DNA of 64,000 nt from Selaginella moellendorffii (Eukaryota; Streptophyta; Lycopodiopsida; Selaginellales; Selaginellaceae). The stretch's first letter is position 1, and every line of letters begins with the position of its first letter. The DNA lies in the NCBI RefSeq assembly GCF_000143415.4, contig NW_003314261.1:2364904-2428903 (forward strand), read 5' to 3'. The notes below the pieces were generated by a model, which saw nothing but the letters and a program-made list of their open reading frames with translations, did not search any database and was not told the DNA's origin. Of the stretch, positions 24,938 through 37,380 are shown piece by piece. The position numbers were made by a program, and so were the translations under genes.

Positions 24938-26135
24938 GCTCCTGGCTTGTGAGTTTCTTTGCAAGATCCCGAGCTGTCAAGAATCTAGCATTAGCATCGC
25001 TAGTATCGTACAAGTATCCTATACCAGCTGCATTTGGGTGTGGTGGATTGCCTCGTTTGCTGGTCTTCCCAAGTTTGTGCTATCTGTGCATGACCTTCCA
25101 AGGTTAAACACAAATCCTGGAGTGCCTGGCCTGGATGCTTGGGGACGAAGAGGGATCACAGTTCTGGTTAGTGGACAAGGGTGAAGACAACGTTACTCTG
25201 TACGCCAGAGCAGCCAAGAAGACTTTGGACGAACATTTGCTACAGGTAGCACAGGAAAAAGAGCATCAGCAGCTTACGAGCTTTCTTTTTCTCACAAAAA
25301 GTGGGAAAGTTCGAGCAGGCTTCCGAGAAGAACAATCCCGCCTTCTTCTATGGATGGTGATTTCCTCGTCGTGATTAGCTCGCTGGCGATGACAGACGAG
25401 TTAGGGACTTGTGTGGTGCCGAAGATACCTCTGACTACTGGGAAAGTTCTTTTGGCCCAGGAGTTATTTACAATTCTCCCAGACTTAATCACACTGTCGC
25501 AAACAAAATCTCGCTAGATCGGGTGAACAACTTTCTTCACGACTGCATATGCCTGCCAACAGGATGCTGGTATCCACCTACTTGACGATCCTTCAACGTG
25601 TTTGGCAGAAATATTGCCAGAGAACTTTCTGGACTTCAAGGTCTTCAAAGAGCTGCAATCATACATCACTTTGGCGAGTCAATAGCAGCGAACGAGAATC
25701 TGCTATAATCTCGACCCCCTTGGACAGTTCTCAGATCCAGAAATCTGGGAGATAAGTTCTGTCATTCTTCTATTTCCTAAGAGGCCATGTTGTTAGGCCT
25801 TGGACGAGTGATGCTAAAACAAGGCCGTGTTTTGGCACCCAGACGAGCCCACCGCATCCGTGGACAGTGCTACCGATGGAATGATCCATCCACCATCGCG
25901 ACAAAGTTCGCTACTGTGATGGACAGCGACTACGTTCTGGCCCTACACGTTGGTTGGAAATCTTACTCTCTTTTTTTTCAAGTTTATCTTTTTCCAGGAC
26001 GCATAGCTAAATACGACGAGCTGGGGAAGAAGAGGAGCTCGTATTTCTTCAAGCGTTTTCCAAGATATCTTTTGGATCCTCCGAATCATGCAGTAAAAAG
26101 GATAGTTTCTCAAACTTGGTATGTATAAAGGTGAC
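24938..26135 (+). pseudogene. Shredded ABCC pseudogene A, second copy
   Basis: Same order of ABCC fragments as 9226-10490: N-terminal CSWLVSFFARS, VDKGEDNVTLYARAAKKTLD, GTCVVPKIPL, an [16 protein letters not shown]-like stretch in a broken frame, and an NBD2/C-terminal piece (GRIAKYDELGKKRSSYFFK). It keeps some stretches that copy 1 lost (VDKGEDNV near 25160) and lacks others. Stops and frame changes rule out a product. Confidence 0.85.
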
Positions 26136-26163
26136 CGAAAACATTGAATATTCTAACTTAGCG

Positions 26164-26699
26164 ATGGCAATGGCAAAGCTTCTCAATCCCAAGAACACGG
26201 ACGCCATCCCTCTTGTAATTACGCCTGGTATGTTCCTGCATTCTCTTCTCGATCTGTATGCTCCGTGTTTGGGCTCCTGTGCAGGAGCTTCCAGTGGAGA
26301 CTCCGGCAATGATCTCGCAATTGGGATCTGGAAGGTCAACTCTTTGGGAGCCCTGGCGCGATTTTGTTCCGGGGATTCGGCGTGTCAAATGCGGAGGAAT
26401 TTGCTCGAGTGGTGGAAGCGTTTGGATATGAGAGCATGGGTTGCAGAGCTGGAGCTGCGAGGAGGAAGCACATTGTCGGGCCTGTCTACACAAACAATGC
26501 CCTCGACGCTGAAACCGAGCTTGGATTTCACAATGAAATGAGCTACGTAAGGTTTTCCCATTTTCATTCTAAGACTTCTTGTTCTTTGCCACAGCTTGCG
26601 GATTATCCCGACTTGGTCGTGTTTTTCTGCGAGGTTGCTCCACCGCCAAGCGCCGGCGGTGCCACTGGGATCGTCCAAGGCAAAGCCACCATTTGGTGA
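26164..26699 (+). pseudogene. TauD/clavaminate-synthase-like dioxygenase fragment, copy 2
   Basis: Same structure as 10523-11058. Conserved block GAILFRGFGVSNAEEFARV, then ETELGFHNEMSY, a 48-nt intron and DLVVFFCEVAPPPSAGGATG, ending at a stop. The TGA upstream of the conserved block and the phase mismatch with exon 1 are shared with copy 1, so it was already broken when the segment duplicated. Confidence 0.75.
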
Positions 26700-29600
26700 C
26701 TTGCCTCTGAAGAAAATGTCGCCAGTCAAGGTCGTGGTCTAAGGATATTGGACACATATTTACACGCGACAATGGGAATCTAAGCTTGCTATGCTGGCTC
26801 TCGGAGCAAAGAGGACTTTGGAGCCAGAGGACTTGCCCGGCAGCCCACGGGTTTTTTTCACGAAAGTTCAAAGCAAGCTTCCGAGCCTCTCGCCTTCTTT
26901 GACAGCGGTTCCTTGTCGTGAGGCGTGTTTGTTTTTGCTGTAGTTCTGTGATTGGAGTAGTCACTATGGCTGGCTGAAGAAATCGTTCATGACGCAGCTC
27001 GCAATAATTTGGACGACTAGAATGGTCACCTTAGCTACTTTGTGGCTGACTTCAGCGAGTTTTTGTTTGCGACAGTGTTGCCAGAATGTAAAACTCTGTA
27101 GACTTCACGAGGCAGGAACGAACGTGATATTTAATCTGAAGGAATTGAGTCTGAATTTTTTCTTGTGAGTTTCTTCTTGTCTACAAAGTCCCGGCGGACT
27201 AGCAAGCTCAAGCCCGTCAAAGTTCCCCCTTCCGCTGCTTCTCTGTGTCTCATTTCTTCATGGATCACGTCTTGCGGAGGAGTTCTCCTGCCTGGCTTGT
27301 TGTTGGTAGCATCGCGCAAGAGAGGAAGCAATCCGGCCTCGTGACGCTGAGACATTTTCTTCTCGTTCTGTGCTAGCCTTGGATGATCTTGTCGCGTCCA
27401 ATTAGTTTACGCACAAATCGTATTTACCCGCTTCAGGTGACTTCTTATTCTATACCAGCAAGTCGGGGCTGCTGCGATTGCTACTGTGGTTGCTACGCTG
27501 ATTTCGGCGGCTATAAACACTCCGTTTAGCTCCTGCAAGACAAGTACCAGGGCAAGATCATGGAGGCCAAGGACGCCCGAATGCGAGCAACGACGGAATG
27601 CTTAAAGAGCATGAGGATTCTCACTTACCTGCAGAAACTGGAAGCCTTGAGAGGTGTGGAGTATGGCTGGCTGAAGAAATCGTTCTTTCCTCTTCTGGAC
27701 AAATGATCATTGGAGTGGTCACTTTTGGTACTTGTGTGGTGCTGAAGATACCTCTAACCACTTTTCAGCGCTGGCCACCTTTAGAATTTTACAGGAGGCT
27801 AGCAGACTGTATTTCAACTCTGTCTCAAACAAGATCGCTGGATCGGCTGAGTAAGTTTCTTCACGAGCCAGAGCTTCAGACTGATGCTGTTTCTTGGACA
27901 AATGACCAAGATCCTACAGTAATTCTGGTGGAAGCAGCAGACGTCAGATGTCCTGAGCTAGAGTTAATCTGGATGTCAAAAAAGGGATGACAGTTGCGGT
28001 TTGCGGAAAATTGAGCTTGCTCTCGGAGAAATCCCAAGGCTATGGTATGCATTTTTGTATTCTACCATTCTCCTTACATCTGCTTTTGCAGGTCCAGGTA
28101 ACTGGAAGAACATCGTATGTGGGCCAGACTGCTTGGGTACAAAGTGGAATGGTCGAGAATAATGTTTGCTTTATGGACAGAAGTAAATACGATCGCGTGC
28201 TGGAGATGTGTCAACTCAAAAGAGATATGGAAGTTCTTCCATTCGGAGATCAGACAGAAATAAGCGAGAGGGGCATCAATTTAAGCGGGGTTAGATAGCC
28301 GTGAAAGAAAGACAGAAAAAGAAAATGGAGGCCATGGCCGGGCGGCCAGAAGCAAAGGATACAACTTGCTCGTGCACTGTATCAGGATGGTGATACCTAC
28401 CTACTTGATGATACTTTCGGTGCCATGGACGTGGAAACTGGTACTCAAATCTTCAAGGTAAGCATGTCTCTGTTTGGCTCTGTGATCTCTCACTCATAAA
28501 TTTTACGCAAAATGTGTTCTTAATTCACTTAATTCATTATTGGTAACAATATAAAATAAAGTACACGTTGACGAGCTAAATGTAGGTAAAAGATGGGCGA
28601 TCTGGACCTTACTCTCAGCTTTTCCAAGCGAGTTAAACCTCTTGTTCTTGAGTGCCAATCTCCAACAAGGCTATGGAGGTATCCAAATAATGAAGTAAAA
28701 AACAGAAGTGCAGAAGTCGAATGAGCCCAAGGCAGAACAACTGGTACAAAAAGAAGAACGCGAGAAAGGTAGTTTTGGTTTGCAAGTTTACTGATACTAC
28801 TGCATGGCAGTTTACAAGGGCGTATATTGGTGAGTATGCTACTGTTTCAAATCTTGCGTCAGACTGGTGGATGGCTCAGCGACGGCGTGTTTGATCCTAT
28901 TCGGTTGATCATCGGATACAGAGGATTTTTTGCTTGGAGCATCGCTGTGAACACTGGTAGGAATTCCGTTTGGAGCATCGCTGTTCGTGCTTCTCAGGGT
29001 GCTACATCATGTCATCAGCCTCGCGACATCTCAGAAGTTCTTCTTTGACATACTCCACTCATTTGCCAATTGATGTGGTTTTTTTATTCGACTCCAAGGT
29101 AGAATTCTCAGCCGGGTACGTCTGTTTACATTTGAAGTTTTTAAATCTCAGGCTTCTACAGACCAAAGTGCTCTCGACTTAAATGTGCCTTGCAGGCTTG
29201 GGGGCCTTGCGTTCTCAGGAGTACAGCTTTTATATATTGTGGGAGTTATGTCTCAAGCAGTTTGGAGTCTTAATCGTTTTTGCTCCTGTGTTTGTTTTCT
29301 GTATCTTGCTACAGGTAAATCTCTTTTTCAATCAATACCTCTGTCCTAATTAGAGTTGAATCTATTTGCAAAGGTCTTATATACCATCAGGCAGGGAGCT
29401 TTCCAGGCTTCAAGGAGTCACCACTTTGCGGAATCTATTGCAGGAGCTCCGACAGTACGAGGTTTTTGCCAGGAAGAGCGTTTCATGCACAGGATCGACA
29501 CGTCTGCTCGAGTCTATCTCTACTCGGCTGCAGCCATGGAGTGGGCCTCTATGAGGCTAGAACTCCTCACCAACGTTGTCTTTGGTTTCTGTTTTCTTCG

Positions 29601-30545
29601 ATAAGGTTATCTCCCTCCCCTCGCATTCCCAGCGAGGCACCATGGGAGATTGAAGAGTCTAAGCTTCCGGAAAGCTGGCCTGCCACAGGAAACGTAGGTA
29701 GGAATTTCTAAAACTTCGATAATGGCTTTGGAACTTGAACAACATTTCTACGTGACATAGGTCCGCTATAACTCCAACTTACCGCTCCTGTTTCACGACA
29801 ATAACTGTGTATTTCCCGGAGTCAAGAGGATTGGAGTCGTGGGCCGGACTGGCAGTGGAAAATCCACGCTCATCCATGCCATATTCTGAGCCAGCCGGTG
29901 GAAAGAGCGTGATCGACGGCGTGGACATAACGAAGATGATCTCCGATCCAGGCTCAGCACCATTCCACAGATCCAACGCTGTTCGAAGGCACCATTCGCT
30001 ATAAAACTTGGTATTTAAACAAATGTGAGTGGAGACTCATCCTTTCTAAGTTTCTTCAAAACCCTTGGATAAATGACTCGGAAACCTCGTGCGTGTATGT
30101 GTAAAAGTTTTCTTCCTTTTCTCTGAGGATCAAAGCTGCTTATAAAGCTCTCACAGACAAGGAAGGCAAGCCCATCCCTTGCAAGTGCTAGAGACAGCCT
30201 ACCTTCTCGGTGACTTTTGCTGTCTGAAAATGGTGAGAACTGGAGCATGGGACAGAGACAATTGTTTTGCCTTGGACGAGTTATGCTAAAACAAGCCCGT
30301 GTTTTGATACTGGACGAGGCCACCACATCCGTGGACAGTGCCACCGATGGAGTGATTTCCAGGGATACACTGTTATCACCATCGCTCGCCTACTGTGGTG
30401 GACAGCGACTAAGTCCTAAACGATGGTATTGTTTTGTTTTGGTGACATTTGCATACGACGAGCTGGGCAAGCTTTTAATGACGAGCAGCTCACATTTCTT
30501 CTATTCCAAGAGATCTTCTGGATTATCAACTCAAGTCTTTACAAT
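26700..30545 (+). pseudogene. ABCC pseudogene B, second copy (type B)
   Basis: Corresponds to 11059-14757. It carries the same insertion in the NBD1 signature (about 28288-28345), lacks a proper NBD1 Walker A, and has many stops. A private insertion of about 105 nt (roughly 30118-30225) sits before the NBD2 signature ([19 protein letters not shown]). It ends tail to tail with RING-H2 copy 2. Confidence 0.9.
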
Positions 30546-30546
30546 T

Positions 30547-30933
30547 TTAGAGCCTTTTTAGTTCGGTTGGCTCGTGTTGGAGGCTACAGCGGCAAAGCGG
30601 GCAAGTGTGTTGCTTGAAGAGCCACATCGAGATACAGTCGCGATGGTAGAAGTGCTTGCACTTGGGCAACACACACACCTCTTGCCCGTCGCTAAACTCC
30701 CCAAGGCAAATGGGGCACTCCTCTCTCCCTCGCTCCCTCACGCTGTAGAGCTCCAGGGGAAGTACAACCAAATCCATACCATTCTCAAATTCCTTCTCAG
30801 CCTCGCCATCCCTGGTGGAAGCTCCAGTGCCATACCCCGTGTCACCAAAGCTGCAATCTCCATCTTTAATGCACAACCAGCAGCTCCAACCCGCAAACCA
30901 GGCGCCACCCAACAAGCAACAGATTTCAGACAT
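30547..30933 (-). CDS. RING-H2 finger protein, copy 2 (128 aa)
   Basis: Predicted small E3 ubiquitin ligase, closely similar to copy 1. It has a hydrophobic N-terminus, then a C-terminal RING-H2 finger with [16 protein letters not shown] and CPLC; all eight ligands are kept. A TATAAAA box (minus strand) is at 30980-30986, 47 nt upstream. The GRX-like gene upstream on the same strand is dead and carries a TRIM insertion. Whether this copy is expressed cannot be told from sequence. Confidence 0.82.
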   Translation of the reverse strand: MSEICCLLGGAWFAGWSCWLCIKDGDCSFGDTGYGTGASTRDGEAEKEFENGMDLVVLPLELYSVRERGREECPICLGEFSDGQEVCVLPKCKHFYHRDCISMWLFKQHTCPLCRCSLQHEPTELKRL

Positions 30934-31118
30934 TGCCCACTATAGTGTGATAGGGTTTTTCCTTTTAGTTCTTTGGCTCTTTTATACCAGTCCGCCACCT
31001 TTTCCGATCGCGGGCACCGTATCATTTACCATACGCTCCGTACAGCTCATTGTCCGCTATAAACCGGCGGCTCCCATTGCAATCCAGGCATGGCACCAAG
31101 CTCGCTCCTCCACACCCC

Positions 31119-31312
31119 TATAAGCTCCTGAGTTTGGAGCTCCCGGGAGGTCATCCAACCCAGTACTATTCAAACCCAAGGACGCTTAACCCCAAATATC
31201 CCAAGACCCTTAACCGATTGGAAAAGAGGATGCACTCTTGTTCATGGGCCTTTTCCCTCTATATTTGAACCCCATGGATCGTCTCTCAAGTAGTTCCCTT
31301 TGGTTGCTTACA
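31119..31312 (-). repeat. TRIM 3' terminal repeat (194 bp)
   Basis: Direct repeat of 31518-31711 with a small number of differences (for example TATAAGC instead of TGTAAGC at the edge). The two repeats are identical at insertion, so the differences record time since insertion. Confidence 0.9.
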
Positions 31313-31517
31313 ATCCACCACGCTTCCCTGCAAGTTCACGCCCTCGTGAACGGAAGCTGAGAGCCGCAACTCTCCCGAGAGCCCCACTCTCTTGACACCC
31401 TACCCCTCGGGTCGAGCCCAGCGGGAGTAAACTGGACCAGCCAGATGTCAATCAACATGTGGTGTGATTCCCTTAGCCAACCAACAGAGTTGGACCCGAG
31501 ACCGCTCTGATATCAAA

Positions 31518-31711
31518 TGTAAGCTCTTAAGTTTGGACTTCCCGGGAGGTCACCCAACCCAGTACTATTCAAACCCAAGGACGCTTAACCCCAAATATCC
31601 CAACACCCTTAACCAATTGGAAAAGAGGGTGCACTTTTGTTCATGGGCCCTTTCCCTCTATATTTGAACCCCATGGATCGTCTCTCAAGTCGTTCCCTTT
31701 GGTTGCTTACA
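31518..31711 (-). repeat. TRIM 5' terminal repeat (194 bp)
   Basis: Direct repeat of 31119-31312, adjacent to the tRNA-like primer binding site on its inner edge (minus strand). Confidence 0.9.
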
Positions 31712-32096
31712 ACCCCTTGCAAGCCATGGTGGTGTCTGTCCGCAAATATCCGCTGCTTATCATGCAAGAGCTTGCGAAGCTGGCCCTTGTTTTTTCGTTT
31801 AGCTGCTCCACGCCACCAATGTACCTGAGGAAGAGAACAAACGAGGACGGCGATGGATTAATTCCCTGACTGTGATGGATCGAAACTTATATAGTTTCGA
31901 GATCGTGGGGCTGGGGACGTACCTTCCATCGATTGGAACTCGATTGTCCATCGCCCAACTCCGGCTCCATCGTGGAGACTCCTTTGCTCTCGAACGCAAT
32001 GCCGTGGATCGCTGTGGTGGTGCTGCATTCCTCGTCGTGTGGTTTGAACGGAAGCGTGAGCCTGTCCCTGGGAGGTTCTTTGATCGTCGAGCTCGA

Positions 32097-33450
32097 GACG
32101 GACAAATGACCAAGATCCTACAGTAATTCTGGTGGAAGCAGCAGACATCAGTGAGTTCTAAGCTCTCGTTATCTGGAGTTAATATGGATGTCTAAAAGGG
32201 ACGACAGTTGCGGTTTGCGGAATGGTTGGTTCCGGTAAATCGAGCTTGCTCTCGTGCTGGCATGGTACGCATTTTACCATTCTCTCTTTCTTTCCTTACA
32301 TCTGCTTTTACAGGTCCAGGTAACTGGAAGAACATCATACGTGGGCCAGACTGTTGGGTACAAAGTGGAATGATCGAGAATAATGTAATAATAATACCGG
32401 AACCAACCATTCCGCTTCTTTCACCGGACTCATCGTTTTCAATCAACACCTCTGTCCTAATGAGGTTGCATTTATTTGCAGAGGTATTACATATCGTCAG
32501 GCAGGGAGCTTTCCAGGCTTTAAGGCATCCAGAAGGATTCACCACTTTGCGGAATCTATTGCAGGAGCTCCGACAGTACGAGGCTTTTGCCAGGAAGAGC
32601 GTTTCAAGCACAGGATCAATACGTCTGCTCGAGCCTATCTCTACTCGGCTGCAGTCATGGAGTGGGCTTCTATGACTAGAACTCCACCACCAACGTTGTC
32701 TTTGGTTTCTGTTTGATTCTAATCGGTTATCTCTCTCCCGGCAGCAGTATTCTCGCATTCCCAGCAATGCGATTGAAGAGTCTAAGCTTCTGGAAAGCTG
32801 ACCTGCCACAGGAAGCGCTGAGCTGGGAGCTTAAGGTAGGAATTTCTAAAACTTCTATAATGGCTTTGGAAATTTAACAACAAAAACGTTTCTATGTGAT
32901 ATAGCATTCAGGCCATATTCCGAGCCAGCCAGTGGAAAGAGCGTGATTGACGGCATAGACATAATGAAGATGATCTCCGATCCAAACTCAGCATCATTCC
33001 ATAGGATCCAGCGCTGTTCAAAGGCATCATCCGCTAGATCAGTTAAAACTAGTTATTCTTGTTGGTGCTAAGTGCACCCTTGGATAAATGACTCGGAGAC
33101 CTCGTGCGTGCCAAGGAAGAAAAGCTGGACAGGCAATAAATGTGTAAAAGTTTTCTTCCTTATGTTTTGAAAATGGTGAGAACTGGAGCATGGGACAGAG
33201 ACAATTGTTTTGCCTATGCGAAAACAAGCCCCTGTTTTGGTACTGGACGAGGCCACCACATCCGTGGACAGTGCTACTGTTATCAACATTGCTCACCTAC
33301 TGTGGTGGACAGCGACTAAGTAGTAAACCTAAACGATGGTATTGTTTTTGTTTTGGTGACATTTGCATAACAATCTTTCTCGGTAGGACGCATAGCTGTT
33401 TAATGAAGAGCAACTCACATTTCTTCTATTCCAAGAGATCTTCTAAACAA
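32097..33450 (+). pseudogene. ABCC pseudogene C, second copy (type C, large internal deletion)
   Basis: Begins inside the region just before NBD1 (TNDQDPT-type sequence), runs through a broken Walker A and the short intron, then jumps near 32390 from QSGMIENN to TMD2 (RQGAFQALRHPEG near 32505), losing most of NBD1, the linker and the start of TMD2. Filler sequence with ATA repeats marks the deletion. NBD2 pieces follow to about 33330. It ends tail to tail with RING-H2 copy 3. Confidence 0.85.
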
Positions 33451-33452
33451 TT

Positions 33453-33824
33453 TTAGAGCCTTTTAAGTTCGGTTGGCCCGTGTCGGAGCGGGCAAGTGGG
33501 TTGCCTGAAGAGCCACAACGAGAGACAGTCGCGATGGTAGAAGTGCTTGCACTTGGGCAATACAGTCACCTCTTGCCCGTCGCCAAACTCCCCAAGGCAA
33601 ATCGGGCACTCCTCTCTCCCTCGCTCCCTCACGCTGTAGAGCTCCAGGGGAAGTACCACCGAATCCATGCCATTCTCAAGTTTCTTCTCGGCCTCGCCAT
33701 CCCTGGTGGAAGCTCCAGTGCCATACCCCGCGTCACCAAAGCTGCAATCTCCATCTTTGATGCACAACCAGCAGCTCCAACCCGCAAACCACGCGCCACC
33801 CAACAAGCAACAGATTTCAGACAT
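33453..33824 (-). CDS. RING-H2-like protein, copy 3, last zinc ligands damaged (123 aa)
   Basis: The open frame is the same as the other RING-H2 copies up to the last ligand pair. Here the final CPLC motif reads CPLR because a short in-frame deletion removed the CRCS stretch, leaving RQPTCPLRHGPTELKRL. One zinc-binding Cys of the second site is gone, so the finger is unlikely to fold normally. A TATAAAA box is kept at 33877-33883. It may be a pseudogene with an open frame. Upstream only the 3' flank of the GRX-like gene remains (to 33910) before ABCC DNA starts. Confidence 0.7.
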   Translation of the reverse strand: MSEICCLLGGAWFAGWSCWLCIKDGDCSFGDAGYGTGASTRDGEAEKKLENGMDSVVLPLELYSVRERGREECPICLGEFGDGQEVTVLPKCKHFYHRDCLSLWLFRQPTCPLRHGPTELKRL

Positions 33825-33910
33825 CGCCCACTATAGTCGGTGTGATAGGGTTTTTCCTTTCACCTCTTTGGGGCTCTTTTATACCAGTCCGCCACCTTTT
33901 CCGATCGCCA

Positions 33911-36900
33911 GCGGTTGGAGTGGTTAGCTGAAGAAATCGTTCTTGACGCAGCTCGCAATAATTTGGACGACTAGAATGGCCACCTTAGCTACTTTGTGGC
34001 TGACTTCAGGGGGTTTTTGTTTGCGACAGCGTTGGTATAAAATCTGCCAGAATGTAAAACTCTGTAGACTTCACGAGGCAGGAACGAACGTGATATTTAA
34101 TCTGAAGGAGTTGAGTCTGAATTTTTTCTTGTGAGTTTCTTCTTGTCTACAAAGTCCCGGCGGACTAGAAAGCTCAAGACCATCAAGATTCCCCCTTTCG
34201 CTGCTTCTCTGTGTCGCATTTCTTCATGGATCACGTCTTGCCGAGGAGTTCTCCTGCCTGGCTTGTTGTTGGTAGCATCGCGCAAGAGAGGAGGCAATCC
34301 AGCCTCGTGACGCTGAGACATTTTCTTCTCGTTCTGTGCTAGCCTTGGATGATCTTGTCGCGTCCAATTAGTTTACGCACAAATCGTATTTACCCGCTTC
34401 AGGTGACTTCTTATTCTATACCAGCAAGTCGGGGCTGCTGCGATTGCTACTGTGGTTGCTACGCTGATTTCGGCGGCTATAAACACTCCGTTTAGCTCCT
34501 GCAAGACAAGTACCAGGGCAAGATCATGGAGGCCAAGGACGCCCGAATGCGAGCAACGACGGAATGCTTAAAGAGCATGAGGATTCTCACTTACCTGCAG
34601 AAACTGGAAGCCTTGAGAGGTGTGGAGTATGGCTGGCTGAAGAAATCGTTTCTTTCCGCTTCTGGACAGATGATCACTGGAGTGGTCACTTTTGGTACTT
34701 GTGTGGTGCTGAAGATACCTCTGACCACTGGGAAAGTTCTTTCAGCGCTGGCCACCTTTAGAATTTTACAGGAGGCTAGCAGACTGTATTTCAACTCTGT
34801 CTCAAACAAGAGTTTCGCTGGATCGGCTGAGTAAGTTTCTTCACGAGCCAGAGCTTCAGGCTGTTTCTCGGACAAATGACCAAGATCCTACAGTAATTCT
34901 GGTGGAAGCAGCAGACGTCAGATGTCCTGAGCTAGAGTTAATCTGGATGTCAAAAAAGGGACGACAGTTGCGGTTTGCGGAAAATTGAGCTTGCTCTCGT
35001 GCCTTCTGGGAGAAATCCCAAAACTATGGTACGCATTTTTGTATTCTACCATTCTCCTTCCATCTGCTTTTGCAGGTCCAGGTAACTGGAAGAACATCGT
35101 ACGTGGGCCAGACTGCTTGGGTACAAAGTGGAACGATCGAGAATAATGTTTGTTTTGGCTCGCCTATGGACAGAAGTAAATACGATCGCGTGCTGGAGAT
35201 GTGTCAACTCAAAAGAGATCTGGAAGTTCTTCCATTCGGAAATCAGATAGAAATAGGCGAGAGGGGCGTCAATTTAAGTGGGGTTAGATAGCCGTGAAAG
35301 AAAGACAGAAAAAGAAAATGGAGGCCATGGCCGGGCGGCCAGAAGCAAAGGATACAACTTGCTCGTGCACTGTATCAGGATGGTGATACCTGCCTACTTG
35401 ATGATACTTTCGGTGCCATGGACGTGGAAACTGGTATGTCTCTGTTTGGCTCTGTGATCTCACTCATAAATCATACACAGAATGTGTTCTTAATTCATTA
35501 TTGATAATAATATAAAATAAAGTCCACGTTGACGAGCTCAATGTAGGTAAAAGATGGGCGATCTGGACCTTACTCTCAGCTTTTCCAAGCGAGCTAAACC
35601 TCTTGTTCTTGAGTGCCAATCTCTACATAAATTTCCCAAAGAGTGCTTGTTGGAGCACACAACAAGGCTATGGAGGTATCCAAATAATGAAGTAAAAAAC
35701 AGAAGTGCAGAAGTCGAACGAGCCCAAGGCAGAACAACTGGTACAAAAAGAAGAACGCGAGAAAGGTAGTTTGGTTTGCAACTTTATGGATACTACTGCA
35801 CGGCAGTTTACAAGGGCGTATGTTGGTGAGTATGCTACTGTTTCAAATCTTGCGTTAGACTGGTGGATGGCTCAGCGACGGCTGTTTGATCCTATTCGGT
35901 TGATCATCGGATACAGAGGATTTTTCGCTTGGAGCATCGCTGTGAACACCAGTAGGAATTCATTTGGTGAATTCTATTTGGAGCATCGCTGTTCGTGCTT
36001 CTCAGGGTGCTACATCATGTCATCAGCCTCGCGACATCTCAGAAGTTCTTCTTTGACATACTCCACTCATTTGCCAATTGATGTGGTTTTTTTATTCGAC
36101 TCCAACTGGTAGAATTCTCAGCCGGGTACATCCGCTTACGTTTGAAGTTTTTAATCTCAGGCTTCTACAGACCAAAGTGCTCTCGACTTAAATGTGCCTT
36201 ACAGGCTTGGGGGCCTTGCGTTCTCAGGAGTACAGCTTTTATACATTGTGGGAGTTATGTCTCAAGCAGTTTGGAGTTTTAATCGTTTTTGCTCCTGTGT
36301 TTGTTTTCTGTATCTTGCTACAGGTACATCTCTTTTTCAATCAATACCTCTGTTCTAATTAGAGTTGAATCTATTTGCAAAGGTGTTATATACCGTCAGG
36401 CAGGCAGAAGGATTCACCACTTTGCGGAATCTATTGCAGGAGCTCCGACAGTACGAGGCTTTTGCCAGGAAGAGCGTTTCATGCACAGGATCGACACGTC
36501 TGCTCGAGTCTATCTCTACTCGGCTGCAGCCATGGAGTGGGCCTCTATGAGGCTAGAACTCCTCACCAACGTTGTCTTTGGTTTCTGTTTGCTTCGATAA
36601 GGTTATCTCCCTCCCCTCGCATTCCCAGCGAGGCACCATGGGAGATTGAAGAGTCTAAGCTTCCGGAAAGCTGGCCTGCCACATGAAACGTTGAGCTAGT
36701 GGAGCTTAAGGTAGGAATTTCTAAAACTTCTATAATGGCTTTGGAACTTGAACAACATTTCTACGTGACATAGGTCCGCTACAACTCCAACTCACCGCTT
36801 GTTTCAACAATAACTGTGTATTTCCCGGAGTCGAGAGGATTGGAGTCGTGGGCCGGACTGGCAGTGAAAAATCCATGTTCATCCAGGCCATATTCTGAGC

Positions 36901-37379
36901 CAGCCGGTGGAAAGATCGTGATCGACGGCATGGACATAACGAAGATGATCTCCGATCCAGGCTCAGCATCATTCCACAGGATCCAACGCTGTTCGAAAGC
37001 ATCCTTTCTAAGTTTCTTAAAAACCCTTGGATAAATGACTCGGAAACCTCGTGCGTGTATGTGTAAAAGGTGAGGACTGGAGCATGGGACAGAGACAATT
37101 GTTTTGCCTTGGACGAGTTATGCTAAAACAAGCCCGTGTTTTGATACTGGACGAGGCCACCACATCCGTGGACAGTGCCACCAATGGAGTGATTTCCCGG
37201 GATGCACTGTTATCACCATCGCTCGCCTACTGTGGTGGACAGCGACTAAGTCCTAAACGATGGTATTGTTTTGTTTTGGTGACATTTGCATACGACGAGC
37301 CGGGCAAGCTTTTAATGAAGAGCAGCTCACATTTCTTCTATTCCAAGAGATCTGGATTATCAACTCAAGTCTTTACAAT
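33911..37379 (+). pseudogene. ABCC pseudogene D (type B)
   Basis: Third copy of the type B pseudogene, starting abruptly after GRX 3' flank. N-terminal piece (about 34130-34320), TMD1 (VVTFGTCVVLKIPLTTGKV at about 34685), NBD1 start without Walker [17 protein letters not shown] at 35070, the shared signature-splitting insertion (about 35278-35337), linker, TMD2 and NBD2 ([17 protein letters not shown]). Multiple stops and frameshifts occur. Confidence 0.9.
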
Positions 37380-37380
37380 T

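Larger units (their letters stand above)
31119..31711 (-). mobile_element. TRIM (terminal-repeat retrotransposon in miniature), 593 bp
   Basis: Two direct 194-bp terminal repeats (31119-31312 and 31518-31711) flank a 205-bp non-coding middle. The repeats start TGTAAGC/TATAAGC and end GCTTACA. On the minus strand, right after the 31518 repeat edge, TGATATCAGAGCGG resembles the initiator-Met tRNA primer binding site (TGGTATCAGAGC), which sets the orientation; a purine-rich stretch precedes the other repeat. ACCCC occurs on both sides (31114-31118, 31712-31716) as the 5-bp target duplication. It has no coding capacity, so it must have moved with borrowed enzymes. It is inserted in GRX pseudogene 2 only. 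Confidence 0.92.
31000..32096 (-). pseudogene. Glutaredoxin-like pseudogene 2, interrupted by a TRIM element
   Basis: Exon 2 homology (Cys-pair region) is at about 31000-31118, resumes at 31717 and ends near 31820. A 593-bp TRIM retroelement sits between. Exon 1 is present only from the region before the intron (VPIDGRY-type sequence) to about 32096, where it joins plus-strand ABCC NBD1 sequence. The junction differs from the one shared by pseudogenes 1 and 3, so this copy suffered a further deletion. Confidence 0.8.
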
